From positions 1-56,899 of the forward strand of contig NZ_SORE01000036.1 in NCBI RefSeq assembly GCF_004366595.1: a DNA stretch of 56,899 nucleotides, given 5' to 3'. Below the pieces are notes generated by a model. It was given only the letters and a program-made list of their open reading frames with translations, was not told where the DNA came from and ran no database searches. Origin of the DNA: Paraburkholderia rhizosphaerae. GTDB taxonomy: Bacteria > Pseudomonadota > Gammaproteobacteria > Burkholderiales > Burkholderiaceae. Of this stretch, positions 26,002 through 34,720 are shown one piece after another; the first letter of the stretch is position 1; each line of letters begins with the position of its first letter. The position numbers and the translations under genes were made by a program.

Positions 26002-26961
26002 CTATTCAAGGAAGAACACGCTGTCAAACACGACCTTGTCGCCAAACTTGATGAGCCCGGTTCTAAAAATCAGGTCGAGGTGATGGCTGCCGAGTTGGCC
26101 GCCACCAAGACCGAGGTGCAATCCCGGGTGGCGCTCCTCGAATCCGGCGTTGCGCCCGTACAGACCCTTGACACCCAGGTTCGTGCCGATGCCGAACTCC
26201 TGCACGTGGCGGTTGTTCGGATGAGCATTCAGGTATGCGTCAAAGTCCCTGCAAAACCCGAGGTCCGCGCATTCAAAGCCTGTGACGCGACTCTGGTCGA
26301 TTTGAAGCGTAAGAAAGCGTTCATCGACGACCCCGTACTTTGACGCAAATGGAATGGTGCTCAGAAAGGTGCCGTCAAAAACGGCTGTTCCGCTGAGATC
26401 CCCGATATGTGTCGCGATTTCTCCGGGTACCAGATCGAGATTGCCCATGCCGTCGACGCTCGTCCAACGCTGGTTTCCGGAGAGCGTTCCGACAAGGCAA
26501 TTAGCCAAGCCATCCTCGAAGCGCACTTCCGATGATGCATTCGCGACATCAATCAGACGGGCGTTGCGAGCGGCAATCTCGTGTAACGGCTCGGAAAAGG
26601 CCTCCTCCAGATGTATGCCATAGTCCTTGAACAAGACAGACTTTTTCCAGTGCCGGACAATGGCCGATCGAATGGGATCGAGAAACGCAGGGCCCTCAGG
26701 TTTCGGGCATGGCAGCGTGGACGAGGCGTAAAGCAAAATGAAGATATCCGAACCGTCAATGCGGTCAGTCAATATTCCGGCGTCGACGTGTTCCAGCGGC
26801 AGCATGTCCGGGACGAACGGCGATGGCAGATCGGCGAGGCTCGCAAACGCAGTTTCGCGGTTGAGATCGTCATAGCCGATCACCGTTCGGACCCGCTGTG
26901 CGTTCGCAACCTTCTCGCGAACCGCTGGGTGAAAGCCCAATGCGTGATGAAGATTTTTCAT
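26002..26961 (-). CDS. M29 aminopeptidase-like metalloprotein
   Basis: 319 residues from ATG 26961; an in-frame ATG at 26982 lies inside a hairpin and is less likely. The C-terminal half resembles M29 (aminopeptidase T) enzymes with their dinuclear-metal ligands in order: E181 (LVPGEI), E255 (VQEFGIGTN), H282 (GLHLGLGGG) and H294-L-D296 (GSHHLDLIF). The N-terminal half (SDIFILLYAS, PAFLDPIRSAIVRHW) is less conserved to my eye. M29 members remove N-terminal residues using two Co/Zn/Mg ions. Placed between a short peptide gene and a probable diiron oxidase, it may trim the modified peptide or use the metal site for another reaction. The pocket may differ from true peptidases. Confidence 0.65.
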   Translation of the reverse strand: MKNLHHALGFHPAVREKVANAQRVRTVIGYDDLNRETAFASLADLPSPFVPDMLPLEHVDAGILTDRIDGSDIFILLYASSTLPCPKPEGPAFLDPIRSAIVRHWKKSVLFKDYGIHLEEAFSEPLHEIAARNARLIDVANASSEVRFEDGLANCLVGTLSGNQRWTSVDGMGNLDLVPGEIATHIGDLSGTAVFDGTFLSTIPFASKYGVVDERFLTLQIDQSRVTGFECADLGFCRDFDAYLNAHPNNRHVQEFGIGTNLGVKGLYGRNAGFEERHPGLHLGLGGGQLGSHHLDLIFRTGLIKFGDKVVFDSVFFLE

Positions 26962-26974
26962 TGCCAGGATCCAT

Positions 26975-27004
26975 GCGAGCATTCAGGTTGCCGTGAATGC
27001 TCGC
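26975..27004. promoter_or_regulatory. 11-bp perfect stem, 8-base loop hairpin between peptide gene and downstream enzyme genes
   Basis: GCGAGCATTCA and TGAATGCTCGC flank an 8-base loop. No U-run follows on the minus strand, so it should act as a partial attenuator or as a 3' stabiliser of the peptide message. Such hairpins after precursor genes in peptide-product operons give more precursor than enzyme. Confidence 0.65.
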
Positions 27005-27024
27005 TTTGGTTCTGCTAATCGAAT

Positions 27025-27144
27025 TTAAACAGCCCAGAGCGCGGTACCAAAAGGTACGATGCTGTCGTCCTGCATCATTTCAACCGCTTCCGGGTGAGTA
27101 GCCTGATCGAACCATTCGGTCAGTTCAATTTGCGTTTCTTGCAT
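27025..27144 (-). CDS. 39-residue peptide, candidate RiPP-type precursor
   Basis: A short open frame with a good ribosome site (AAGGAA, 5 bases before ATG 27144) and a TAA stop. The first two thirds are acidic and leader-like (MQETQIELTEWFDQATHPEA, then VEMMQDD). The end is neutral and hydrophobic, SIVPFGTALWAV, like a core peptide. It has no signal peptide and no membrane helix. It is followed by a strong hairpin, then by an M29-like protein and a probable diiron oxidase on the same strand. I do not recognise the family. The layout suggests a modified peptide, or a small metabolite cut from one; an unusual small regulatory protein is the alternative. Confidence 0.6.
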   Translation of the reverse strand: MQETQIELTEWFDQATHPEAVEMMQDDSIVPFGTALWAV

Positions 27145-28008
27145 GGCGTTTCCTTGAGAAGAGTTGGACACATATCGTCGTCGTGACTTGCAATACTGGC
27201 AGTCGACTGACCACCTGCCAGACCACGGACATCGACTCCCGTTTCAATATGAGGCGGGTTGGCGCAACGTCGGTCCTGCAGGGAAGATGCGCCGCATGTC
27301 GATGGTGAATCGTATCGAGTGTTAATGAGGCCAGAATGAGGCGGGGTTCGTGGGAATCGCCGCGAATACCTTGATTTTTGGCAACGGCTCGGCCGTCGGC
27401 CTCGAACGGGGTACGACTGGCCGAATGCAGCCGTAGCACCTGCGTTCGACTCGCTAGCCACTAGCCCAGCAGGGATTCGAGTGCTTTGGCATACGAACAG
27501 ATTCACTTCCTGGCACGCCCGCGCGAGGATCTCAGCGATCGCCTGGGAGCGGCACATCTGTCTCTTGAGGGTTGAGGTCTATCCAGCAGCGCCTGGTCGT
27601 GAACCCAGTTGTCAGGCGAGATGCGAGTCCTGTCGGAGACGCCGTCGGTGTACTGGAAGTCGTTGCGGCGCTCGCCGCCGCCGATGAAAACGCACGCCAG
27701 TGAGCCATTTAAGGGGCCGCAGAATGGAGTCTCCCGCATAGTTGGACAGCGCGATTTAAACCTTGGCACTGTGCGAGCAGTCCGTTGGGCCATATGCGCC
27801 AAAGTGTGCGATACGTTCGCCTGCGCGAGGTCTGCAACCACACGCGCAGGGTGCTTGACGTCGGAGCCTACCAACCAGACGTTCGACTCCAACGCCAAAC
27901 CGCACGGAGTGCGACTGCGTGCAATGTGAGCAAGGCTCCGGCGCGTGGAGACCGGAGTCAGTTTCGCGAGCCGCGGCGAACGGTCACGTTGCGATGACGT
28001 TTAAACGT
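27145..28008. other. 0.86-kb region with no intact gene; coding-like fragments
   Basis: On the minus strand, about 27585-27700 reads IGGGERRNDFQYTDGVSDRT with strong G/C third positions, like a real coding segment. About 27480-27557 reads MCRSQAIAEILARACQEVNL. Neither has a proper start, length or stop arrangement, and I cannot name a family. They look like remains of decayed genes. The segment next to 27145 presumably holds the promoter of the peptide operon. Confidence 0.4.
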
Positions 28009-29208
28009 TCAGCGATTCATCTGCGCCGCGGCCAGCCAGTCCAACAGCGCCTTGTGAAACGCCTGCGGATCCTGCAGCTGCGGTGCGTGGCCGAGCGTGG
28101 GGAATTCAACCAGCGTCGCGCGCGGAATCGCTTTCGCCGCCGCCTTGCCGAGTTCCGGGTAATGCCCCAGTTGCGCGCGCACGTCAGGCGGCGCGGCGTC
28201 CTTGCCGATCGCCGTGTTGTCCTTGTCGCCGATCATCAGCAGCGTCGGCACCTTCAATAGCCTCAGCTCGTAGTAGACCGGCTGTGTGTAAATCATGTCG
28301 TACAGCAGTGCGGAATTCCACGCGACCTGCTGCTTGCCGGGCCCGCGATACATGCCCGCCAGCATTTGCACCCATGGCTCGTATGCGTCGCTCCATTGGC
28401 CCGCGTAATAAGTCGCCTGCTCGTACCGGCGAATGCCGTCGGCGGTGGTCTTCAGTTCGCGCGCATACCACTGGTCGACCGACAGCGACGGCACGCCCTT
28501 CGCCTTCCAGTCCTCGAGGCCGATCGGGTCGACCAGCACCAGTTGCTCGGTCGCGTCCGGATACATCAATGCATAGCGGATCGCGAGCATGCCGCCGGTC
28601 GAATGGCCGATCATCGTCGCGCGTTCGACGCCCAGCGACTCGAGCAGCGCACGCGTGTTACGCGCGAGTTGCTGGAACGTGAACTGGTAGCGTTCCGGCT
28701 TGCTCGATTTGCAAAAGCCGATCTGGTCCGGTGCGATCACGCGATAGCCAGCGTCGCTGAGCTGATGAATCGTCGCGACCCATGTCGCGCCGCAAAAATT
28801 CTTGCCGTGCAGCAGCACCGCGGTGCGGCCGTTCGGATGGGCCGGTGCGACGTCCATGTAAGCCATATGCAACGGCTCGCCTTGCGATGTGAAGGTGAAC
28901 TGGCGCACCGGGAACGGGTAATCGAAGCCTTCGAGTTCCGGGCCGTATGCGGGACCGGCATTGCCCGCGGCGGACGCACGGGTATCGGCGGTGCTGGCGG
29001 CGGCCCGGCTCATCGGACCGGCCCCCTGGGTGGTCGGGCTCGGTGCAACCGCGGCGCCCGTCGACGCCGCGCCCGCGCTTTGAGCCGCATCGGCGGCCGG
29101 CGCACCCGAAACCGCCAGCGCCAGCGCGGACACGGGGGCCAACAGCGCAGACGAAACCCGGCCAAACGACAGCCAAGACCCAATCGAAGCAAGGTAGCGC
29201 GAACTCAT
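28009..29208 (-). CDS. Secreted alpha/beta hydrolase
   Basis: 399 residues from the ATG at 29208; an ATG ten codons earlier is possible and neither has a strong ribosome site. An N-terminal signal-like stretch (ALLAPVSALALAVSGAPAADA) and an Ala/Ser-rich linker lead into the fold at about residue 110. Motifs: oxyanion loop LLHGKNFCGATW, nucleophile elbow IGHSTGGM with S203, acid in MIGDKDNTAIG, and His in FPTLGHAPQLQDP. It resembles epoxide-hydrolase/haloperoxidase-like esterases whose substrate cannot be told from sequence. It is divergent from glgC and stands alone. Confidence 0.88.
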   Translation of the reverse strand: MSSRYLASIGSWLSFGRVSSALLAPVSALALAVSGAPAADAAQSAGAASTGAAVAPSPTTQGAGPMSRAAASTADTRASAAGNAGPAYGPELEGFDYPFPVRQFTFTSQGEPLHMAYMDVAPAHPNGRTAVLLHGKNFCGATWVATIHQLSDAGYRVIAPDQIGFCKSSKPERYQFTFQQLARNTRALLESLGVERATMIGHSTGGMLAIRYALMYPDATEQLVLVDPIGLEDWKAKGVPSLSVDQWYARELKTTADGIRRYEQATYYAGQWSDAYEPWVQMLAGMYRGPGKQQVAWNSALLYDMIYTQPVYYELRLLKVPTLLMIGDKDNTAIGKDAAPPDVRAQLGHYPELGKAAAKAIPRATLVEFPTLGHAPQLQDPQAFHKALLDWLAAAQMNR

Positions 29209-29556
29209 AGGCTTGTTTTTGATCAAGTGCAAGGTCATACGTGCCGCACATCGCAGTGTGCGGGGCAGCAATAACCCCGACTTGAATGGACGTAAATGGG
29301 AGCGGATGATTCTAGCTGGCGCAGACCGAACGTGCTGGTGGGTGCGCAACCTCGAGCAACGCGGCACGCGCCTTGCAACATCCGATGTGCGCCGCGCGTC
29401 GCACGCACCGTCCGAATCGATCCGGCGCAGTCCATCACGAACAACAACAAACAACAACAAGAGTCCGAAGCACGCTAGCTTGTCCGTCCGGGGTCCACTA
29501 ACGACGCTGCATCGCTCCAGCAACCTGGAGCCAATGCACCATGGGAGGAGACACAG
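29209..29556. other. Divergent promoter region between the hydrolase and glgC
   Basis: No gene. It holds a duplicated 10-mer ACAACAACAA (29441-29460), a CAA-rich unstructured leader segment about 100 bases before glgC, and the glgC ribosome site GGGAGGAGA. Promoters for both genes should lie here; none is clear enough to place. Confidence 0.6.
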
Positions 29557-30825
29557 ATGGATACGCCGGCAAGCCTGAACGATCTGCAACACACCACGCT
29601 CGCAATCGTGCTCGCGGGCGGCCGCGGCACCCGCCTCGGGCCGCTCACCAACAAGCGCGTCAAACCGGCCGTCCACTTCGGCGGCAAATACCGCATCATC
29701 GATTTCGCGCTGTCCAACTGCCTGAATTCAGGCATCCGCCGCATCGCCGTCGTCACCCAGTACAAGGCCCATTCGCTGCTGCGTCACGTGCAGCGCGGCT
29801 GGGGCTTCCTGCGCGGCGAGTTCAACGAGTTCATCGACCTGTGGCCCGCGCAGCAGCGCGTCGAGGGCGCGCACTGGTATCGCGGCACCGCCGACGCGGT
29901 GTTCCAGAACCTCGACATCATCCGTTCGATCGGGCCGAAGTACATCGTCGTGCTGGCGGGCGACCATATCTACAAGATGGACTACACGCGGATGGTGATG
30001 GACCACGTCGAAAGCGGCGCCGATTGCACGGTCGGCTGCATCGAGGTGCCGCGCATGGAGGCGGTCGCATTCGGCGTGATGGCGGTCGACGAACAGCGCC
30101 ACGTGACAGGCTTCGTCGAAAAGCCGGCCGATCCACCGGCGATGCCGGGCCGCCCCGACATCGCGCTCGCCAGCATGGGCATCTACGTGTTCAGCGCGGA
30201 CTACCTGTACCACCTGCTCGAGGAAAACATCACCAGCGTCGCGACCGATCACGACTTCGGCAAGGACATCATTCCGCGCGTCGTCACGTCGGGCCACGCG
30301 ATCGCGCATCCTTTCAGCATGTCGTGCGTGTCGTCGCACCCGGACGTCGAACCGTACTGGCGCGATGTCGGCACGATCGACGCGTACTGGGCAGCGAACC
30401 TCGATCTCGCGTCGACAATCCCGACGCTCGACCTGTACGACCGCAACTGGCCGATCTGGACGCATCTCGAGCAGTTGCCGCCCGCCAAGTTCGTGCGCGA
30501 TCTGAACGGGCTGCAGGGCTCGGCGACCAATCTGATCGTCTGTGCGGGCTGCGTGATCTCCGGCTCGCAGATTTCCCGTTCGGTGCTGTCGACTAATGTC
30601 GTCGTGAATTCGTTCTGTAACATCAATGAGGCAGTCTTATTGCCGCAGGTCTCGATCGGCGCCAGTTGCCGGTTGCGCAAGGTCGTGATCGACCGCGGCT
30701 GCCAGATTCCGGACGGCACGGTGATCGGCGAGGACCCGGCACGCGACGCCGAACGGTTCTACCGAACCGAGAGCGGCGTCGTGCTGGTGACGTCGGAGGC
30801 GCTGAAGCGTCAGGCTTCACGCTGA
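29557..30825 (+). CDS. glgC: Glucose-1-phosphate adenylyltransferase (ADP-glucose pyrophosphorylase)
   Basis: 422 residues; makes ADP-glucose from ATP and glucose 1-phosphate, the committed step of bacterial glycogen synthesis. It shows the pyrophosphorylase signature VLAGGRGTRLGPLTNKRVKP, the substrate loop FALSNCLNSGIRRIAV, the GDHIYKMDY sugar-nucleotide site, VEKPADPPAMP and DVGTIDAYWAANLDL. The C-terminal left-handed beta-helix runs from about residue 300 (SVLSTNVVVNSFCNI, VIDRGCQIPDGTVIGED). ATG 29557 has GGGAGGAGA upstream. It lies upstream of glgA with a 217-base spacer. Confidence 0.97.
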   Translation: MDTPASLNDLQHTTLAIVLAGGRGTRLGPLTNKRVKPAVHFGGKYRIIDFALSNCLNSGIRRIAVVTQYKAHSLLRHVQRGWGFLRGEFNEFIDLWPAQQRVEGAHWYRGTADAVFQNLDIIRSIGPKYIVVLAGDHIYKMDYTRMVMDHVESGADCTVGCIEVPRMEAVAFGVMAVDEQRHVTGFVEKPADPPAMPGRPDIALASMGIYVFSADYLYHLLEENITSVATDHDFGKDIIPRVVTSGHAIAHPFSMSCVSSHPDVEPYWRDVGTIDAYWAANLDLASTIPTLDLYDRNWPIWTHLEQLPPAKFVRDLNGLQGSATNLIVCAGCVISGSQISRSVLSTNVVVNSFCNINEAVLLPQVSIGASCRLRKVVIDRGCQIPDGTVIGEDPARDAERFYRTESGVVLVTSEALKRQASR

Positions 30826-30844
30826 GTGGTACACGCGCGCGGGC

Positions 30845-30867
30845 GACGGCACGTAATGCGTGCCGTC
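30845..30867 (+). terminator. 9-bp stem hairpin after glgC
   Basis: GACGGCACG and CGTGCCGTC flank the loop TAATG, 20 bases after the glgC stop. No T-run follows, so it could be a weak or Rho-linked terminator or a stabilising end between glgC and glgA. Confidence 0.5.
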
Positions 30868-31042
30868 TCGCGAGCGTGACAGCCCGCAGCCAGCCGTCCC
30901 GAGGCCACTTTGATGTGCCGCCGGCACCATCGCGCTGTAGCATCGCTTTACCCACGTTTTTGCTACGTTTATGCAGACGCTTGCCGGCCGCACGTCGCCC
31001 GTGAGCGGCGGCTGATCGAACCCGTACTGCGAGGACACGTCC

Positions 31043-32503
31043 ATGACGATTCGCGCGCTGCACGTCGCCAGCGAGCTGTACCCTCTTCTGAAAACAGGCG
31101 GCCTCGCCGATGTCACCGGCGCGCTGCCGCCCGCGCTGATCGAACTCGGCGCCGACGTGCGCGTGCTGCTGCCGGGCTTTCCGTCGGTGCTCGCGGGGCT
31201 CGCGGACCTGAAGCCGGTCGCGCCGCTTGCGCGCGGCTTCGGCGCGCCACATGCGTCGCTCGAACAGGGCACGCTCGCCGCGTGTGGCGTGGTGGTCTAC
31301 GTGGTTCGCGCCGACGCGTTCTACGAGCGCCCCGGCAACCCGTATCTCGATGTGCAGCACGTGCCGTACGGCGACAACGCGCAGCGTTTCGCGCTGCTCG
31401 GCTGGAGCGCCGCGCAGCTTGCACAACATATCGACCCCGCATGGGCGCCGCAAATCGTCCACGCGCACGACTGGCACGCGGGCCTCGCGCCCGCGTATCT
31501 GAAGGCGGCCGAACGCGAGCAGAACCGGCGGCTCGCGCGCAGCGTGTTCACCGTGCACAACCTCGCGTATCAGGGCATCTTTCCCGCGCAACAGTTCGGC
31601 ATGCTCGGGCTGCCGCCGGACTTTTTCGGCATCAACGGCATCGAGTTCTATGGGCAGATGTCGTTCCTGAAGGCCGGCCTGTACTTCTCGGACCGGCTGA
31701 CCACCGTCAGCCCGACCTATGCCCGCGAAATCCAGACGCTCGCGCAAGGCGGCGGCCTCGACGGGCTGCTGCGGCAGCGCACGCACGACCTGTCGGGGAT
31801 CCTCAACGGTGTCGACTACGCGGTGTGGAAGCCGTCGACCGACACGCTGCTGCCCGCCCGCTATACCGAGACCCGCCTCGCCGGCAAACGCGTCTGCAAG
31901 ACATCGCTGCAGGCGCGCTTCGGTCTGCCGCAGAAAAGCGACGTGCTGCTGTTCGGTGTCGTCAGCCGCCTGACCGAGCAGAAAGGCCTCGATCTGCTGC
32001 TCGCGTCGCTACCGGAGATCGTCAGACGCGGCGGCCAGCTGGTCGTGTTCGGCACCGGCGACCCGGCGCTCGAAACCGGCTTGCAGCGCGTGGCGCAAAC
32101 CCATCCGGAGTCGGTTGCGGTCGAGCTCGGCTTCGACGAAACCCTCGCGCACGCGATCATCGCCGGTAGCGATGTGGTCGCGGTGCCGTCGCGTTTCGAG
32201 CCATGCGGGCTCACTCAGCTGTACGCGCTCGCGTATGGTTCGCTGCCGCTCGTGCATCGGGTCGGCGGGTTGGCCGACACGGTCGTCGACGCATCGCTCG
32301 AAAATCTCGCTGACGAAACCGCCACCGGCTTCGTGTTCGACCGCTTCGACCCGGAGTCGCTGGCCGCCGCGATCCGCCGCGCGTTTGCGCTGTATGCGCG
32401 GCGCAGCGAATGGAAGGCTGCGCAGCAGCGCGCGATGCGCGAAGATTTCGGTTGGGGCGCGTCGGCGGAACGCTATCTGGCGTTGTATCGCGAGCTCGTC
32501 TGA
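31043..32503 (+). CDS. glgA: Glycogen synthase (ADP-glucose, GT5)
   Basis: 486 residues; adds glucose from ADP-glucose to the growing alpha-1,4-glucan. N-terminal KTGGLADVTGALPPAL holds the ADP-glucose-binding Lys. QIVHAHDWHAGLAPAY, FTVHNLAYQGIF, TVSPTYAREI and NGVDYAVWKP follow. The C-terminal Rossmann half has VVSRLTEQKGLDLL, VPSRFEPCGLTQLYALAYGSLPLVHRVGGLADTV with the conserved Glu. The start has GAGGA upstream. With glgC it forms the glycogen unit; no branching enzyme is seen nearby. Confidence 0.97.
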   Translation: MTIRALHVASELYPLLKTGGLADVTGALPPALIELGADVRVLLPGFPSVLAGLADLKPVAPLARGFGAPHASLEQGTLAACGVVVYVVRADAFYERPGNPYLDVQHVPYGDNAQRFALLGWSAAQLAQHIDPAWAPQIVHAHDWHAGLAPAYLKAAEREQNRRLARSVFTVHNLAYQGIFPAQQFGMLGLPPDFFGINGIEFYGQMSFLKAGLYFSDRLTTVSPTYAREIQTLAQGGGLDGLLRQRTHDLSGILNGVDYAVWKPSTDTLLPARYTETRLAGKRVCKTSLQARFGLPQKSDVLLFGVVSRLTEQKGLDLLLASLPEIVRRGGQLVVFGTGDPALETGLQRVAQTHPESVAVELGFDETLAHAIIAGSDVVAVPSRFEPCGLTQLYALAYGSLPLVHRVGGLADTVVDASLENLADETATGFVFDRFDPESLAAAIRRAFALYARRSEWKAAQQRAMREDFGWGASAERYLALYRELV

Positions 32504-32539
32504 GCCACGCCGCGGCCCGCCGACCCGCACCGCGATGAT

Positions 32540-32578
32540 GGTTCGGCGCAACAACCGGCCGCGCGGCCGGCCCGAACC
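32540..32578 (+). terminator. Strong compound hairpin after glgA
   Basis: Outer arms GGTTCGG / CCGAACC enclose the palindrome CCGGCCGCGCGGCCGG (32555-32570). It lies 37 bases after the glgA stop. There is no long T-run, but the fold is very stable and should end or protect the glgA message. Confidence 0.55.
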
Positions 32579-32768
32579 CGCGCGCGGATCGTTGCACGGC
32601 ACAAAAACTCATGTATTGTTCGTTCAGACACATTGCGTGCACGTAAGCCACACGATGCACAGCCAATGTGCATAGACAGTGGGCACATCGGGCGGCAGGC
32701 CCGACCCATCGACGCAACCAGCGAACCACTCGCGAGAAAACAATGCGCATGTCCCCGCGCCGTTCGTC

Positions 32769-33632
32769 ATGAAAAACGTTCTGAGCATCCAGTCGCACGT
32801 CGTCTTCGGGCACGCGGGCAATAGCGCCGCGGAATTCCCGATGCGGCGTCTGGGCGTCAACGTGTGGCCGCTCAATACGGTGCAATTCTCGAATCACACG
32901 CAGTACGGCCATTGGGCCGGCAGCGCGATCGACGCGAAGCAGATGCAGGAACTCGTCGAAGGCATCGGCGCAATCGGCATGCTGCCGCGTTGCGACGCGG
33001 TGCTGTCCGGCTACCTCGGCACGCCCGAGCAGGCACAGGCGGTGATCGAAATCGTCCGCGCGGTGAAGGCGGTGAACCCGCATGCCCGCTATTTCTGCGA
33101 CCCGGTGATGGGCACCGCGACCGGCTGCCGCGTCGAGCCCGGCATCCAGGAGTTTCTCGTCAAATCGATGCCGGAAGTCTGCGACGCGATCATGCCGAAT
33201 CACAGCGAGCTGCAACGCCTCGTCGGACGCATGATCGAGACCGTCGAGGAAGCGGTTACCGCGTGCCGCGAGGTAATGCAGCGCGGACCGAAGCTCGTGC
33301 TCGTCAAGCATCTGCTCGATCGCAACAGTCCAGCGGACCGCTTCAACATGCTGGTCGTCACCGAGCGCGAAAGCTGGGTCGGGCAGCGTCCGCTGTATCC
33401 GTTCGCGCGACAGCCGGTCGGCGTCGGCGACCTGACCAGCGCGGTGTTCGTCGCGCGCACGCTGCTCGGCGACCCGCTACGCGCGGCGTTCGAGCATACG
33501 CTCGCCGCGGTCAACGGCGTGATGCGCGCGACCTACGACGCGGGCCGCTACGAGCTCGAATTGATCGCCGCGCAGAATGATATCGCGCACCCGCGCGAGT
33601 GGTTCGATGCGTGGGTGGTCGAATCGGCCTGA
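32769..33632 (+). CDS. pdxY: Pyridoxal kinase
   Basis: 287 residues, closely following the PdxY pattern: MKNVLSIQSHVVFGHAGNSA, FPMRRLGVNVWPLNTVQFSN, YLGTPEQAQAV, YFCDPVMGTATGCRV, IMPNHSELQRLVG, and the ribokinase-family anion hole/base GVGDLTSAVFVA with the catalytic Asp. It phosphorylates pyridoxal to pyridoxal 5'-phosphate in the vitamin B6 salvage pathway. The ATG at 32769 was chosen by family alignment because no clear ribosome site is visible, so translation may be weak or leaderless. It follows glgA on the same strand after a strong hairpin, so probably has its own promoter. Confidence 0.96.
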   Translation: MKNVLSIQSHVVFGHAGNSAAEFPMRRLGVNVWPLNTVQFSNHTQYGHWAGSAIDAKQMQELVEGIGAIGMLPRCDAVLSGYLGTPEQAQAVIEIVRAVKAVNPHARYFCDPVMGTATGCRVEPGIQEFLVKSMPEVCDAIMPNHSELQRLVGRMIETVEEAVTACREVMQRGPKLVLVKHLLDRNSPADRFNMLVVTERESWVGQRPLYPFARQPVGVGDLTSAVFVARTLLGDPLRAAFEHTLAAVNGVMRATYDAGRYELELIAAQNDIAHPREWFDAWVVESA

Positions 33633-33657
33633 TATTTCGGGTGAAAGCCGCGCCGCG

Positions 33658-34533
33658 CTACTCGTCGCCGAGGAAATGCAGGATCGCGAAGTTGAACGCG
33701 TCCGGGTCCTGCAGAAACGCGAAGTGGCTGGTATTCGGCAGGATCTGCAGCCCCGCGCCCGGAATCGTCGCGGCGATATATTCGGTGTGACTGCGTTTGA
33801 TCGCTTCGTCGTGGTCGCCGTCCAACACCAGCACCGGCGCGCGGATCGCCTTCAGCTGATCGTCGGTCCAGTTCGGCTGCGATGCCCACATATGGCTGAT
33901 CTGCCCGACGAACGCATCGTATTCGTTCGGCGTCGGCGATAGCCGCCGGTATTCATGCCCGGCACGTTCGATAAACCGCGCGAACGTCGGATTCTTTTCG
34001 ACGCCGTCGATCACCCCTTCCGTCTTCGTATTCGCCGCAAACGCGACCACCTTGCCGACGCGGTCCGGATGGCGGATCGCCAGATCGAGCCCGATGATCG
34101 CGCCGTCGCTCCAGCCGACCACATCGGCCTTGCGCAGATGCAACTTGTCCATCAGCGCGACCACGTCATCGGCCATCAGATCGTAGCCGAAGGGGCGAGC
34201 GTCGCGCGAACTGCGGCCGTGGCCGCGACTATCGACCAGCACCACCTTGTGATGTTTGATCAGCGCACGGACCTGATTGCCGAAGTAATCTGAATTCGAC
34301 AGACCTCCGTGCAGCAGGATGACCGGCGAGCCGCGCCCGATCGTTGCATAGTAAAGGCGGATGCCGTTGACGTCGGCGATGCCCGTTTGCTCGCCCGCCA
34401 CGGGCGCCGGCGTGGGCGGCAAGGTTTGCCAGCGCGCTTCGGCGTGCGCAAGCTGTACCGCGAATGCCGCGCACGCGCAGATCAGCAGGCGCTGTGCACG
34501 TAGCCAGCGCGACCAATTCGATGTTCCCGACAT
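33658..34533 (-). CDS. Exported alpha/beta hydrolase
   Basis: 291 residues from ATG 34533 (AAGGAG upstream). A signal peptide covers about the first 31 residues (LLICACAAFAVQLAHA). The hydrolase core has VILLHGGLSNSDYFGNQ, the Arg-rich strand VVLVDSRGHGRSS, nucleophile elbow GWSDGA with S142, acid in VLDGDHDEAI, and His in LPNTSHFAFLQDP. The pattern recalls esterase/peroxidase-type hydrolases annotated as exported. Substrate unknown. It is convergent with pdxY, with a 25-base gap. Confidence 0.9.
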   Translation of the reverse strand: MSGTSNWSRWLRAQRLLICACAAFAVQLAHAEARWQTLPPTPAPVAGEQTGIADVNGIRLYYATIGRGSPVILLHGGLSNSDYFGNQVRALIKHHKVVLVDSRGHGRSSRDARPFGYDLMADDVVALMDKLHLRKADVVGWSDGAIIGLDLAIRHPDRVGKVVAFAANTKTEGVIDGVEKNPTFARFIERAGHEYRRLSPTPNEYDAFVGQISHMWASQPNWTDDQLKAIRAPVLVLDGDHDEAIKRSHTEYIAATIPGAGLQILPNTSHFAFLQDPDAFNFAILHFLGDE

Positions 34534-34720
34534 GGATGTTGTTCTCCTTGAGCAACACAAGTTTAAAAAGGCGTTGCAACGCGCGACGGATAATAACCAA
34601 TAGCGATGGTTTATTCCTTGCAAAAGCCTTGAGCTTAAGGACGGCGTCCTATAATGCGTGCCGCGCGATGGCGATGATCCACGCGGTTTTCCACTTCGTT
34701 AAAGAGCAAAGAGGTTTTCG

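Noticed and set aside
29206..29238. Frameshift or fusion in the hydrolase start region
   Set aside because: The extra upstream codons are just the open frame; no second domain is present.
29441..29460. ACAACAACAA duplication as a regulatory repeat
   Set aside because: Simple CAA-rich leader sequence; no evidence of function beyond an unstructured 5' region.
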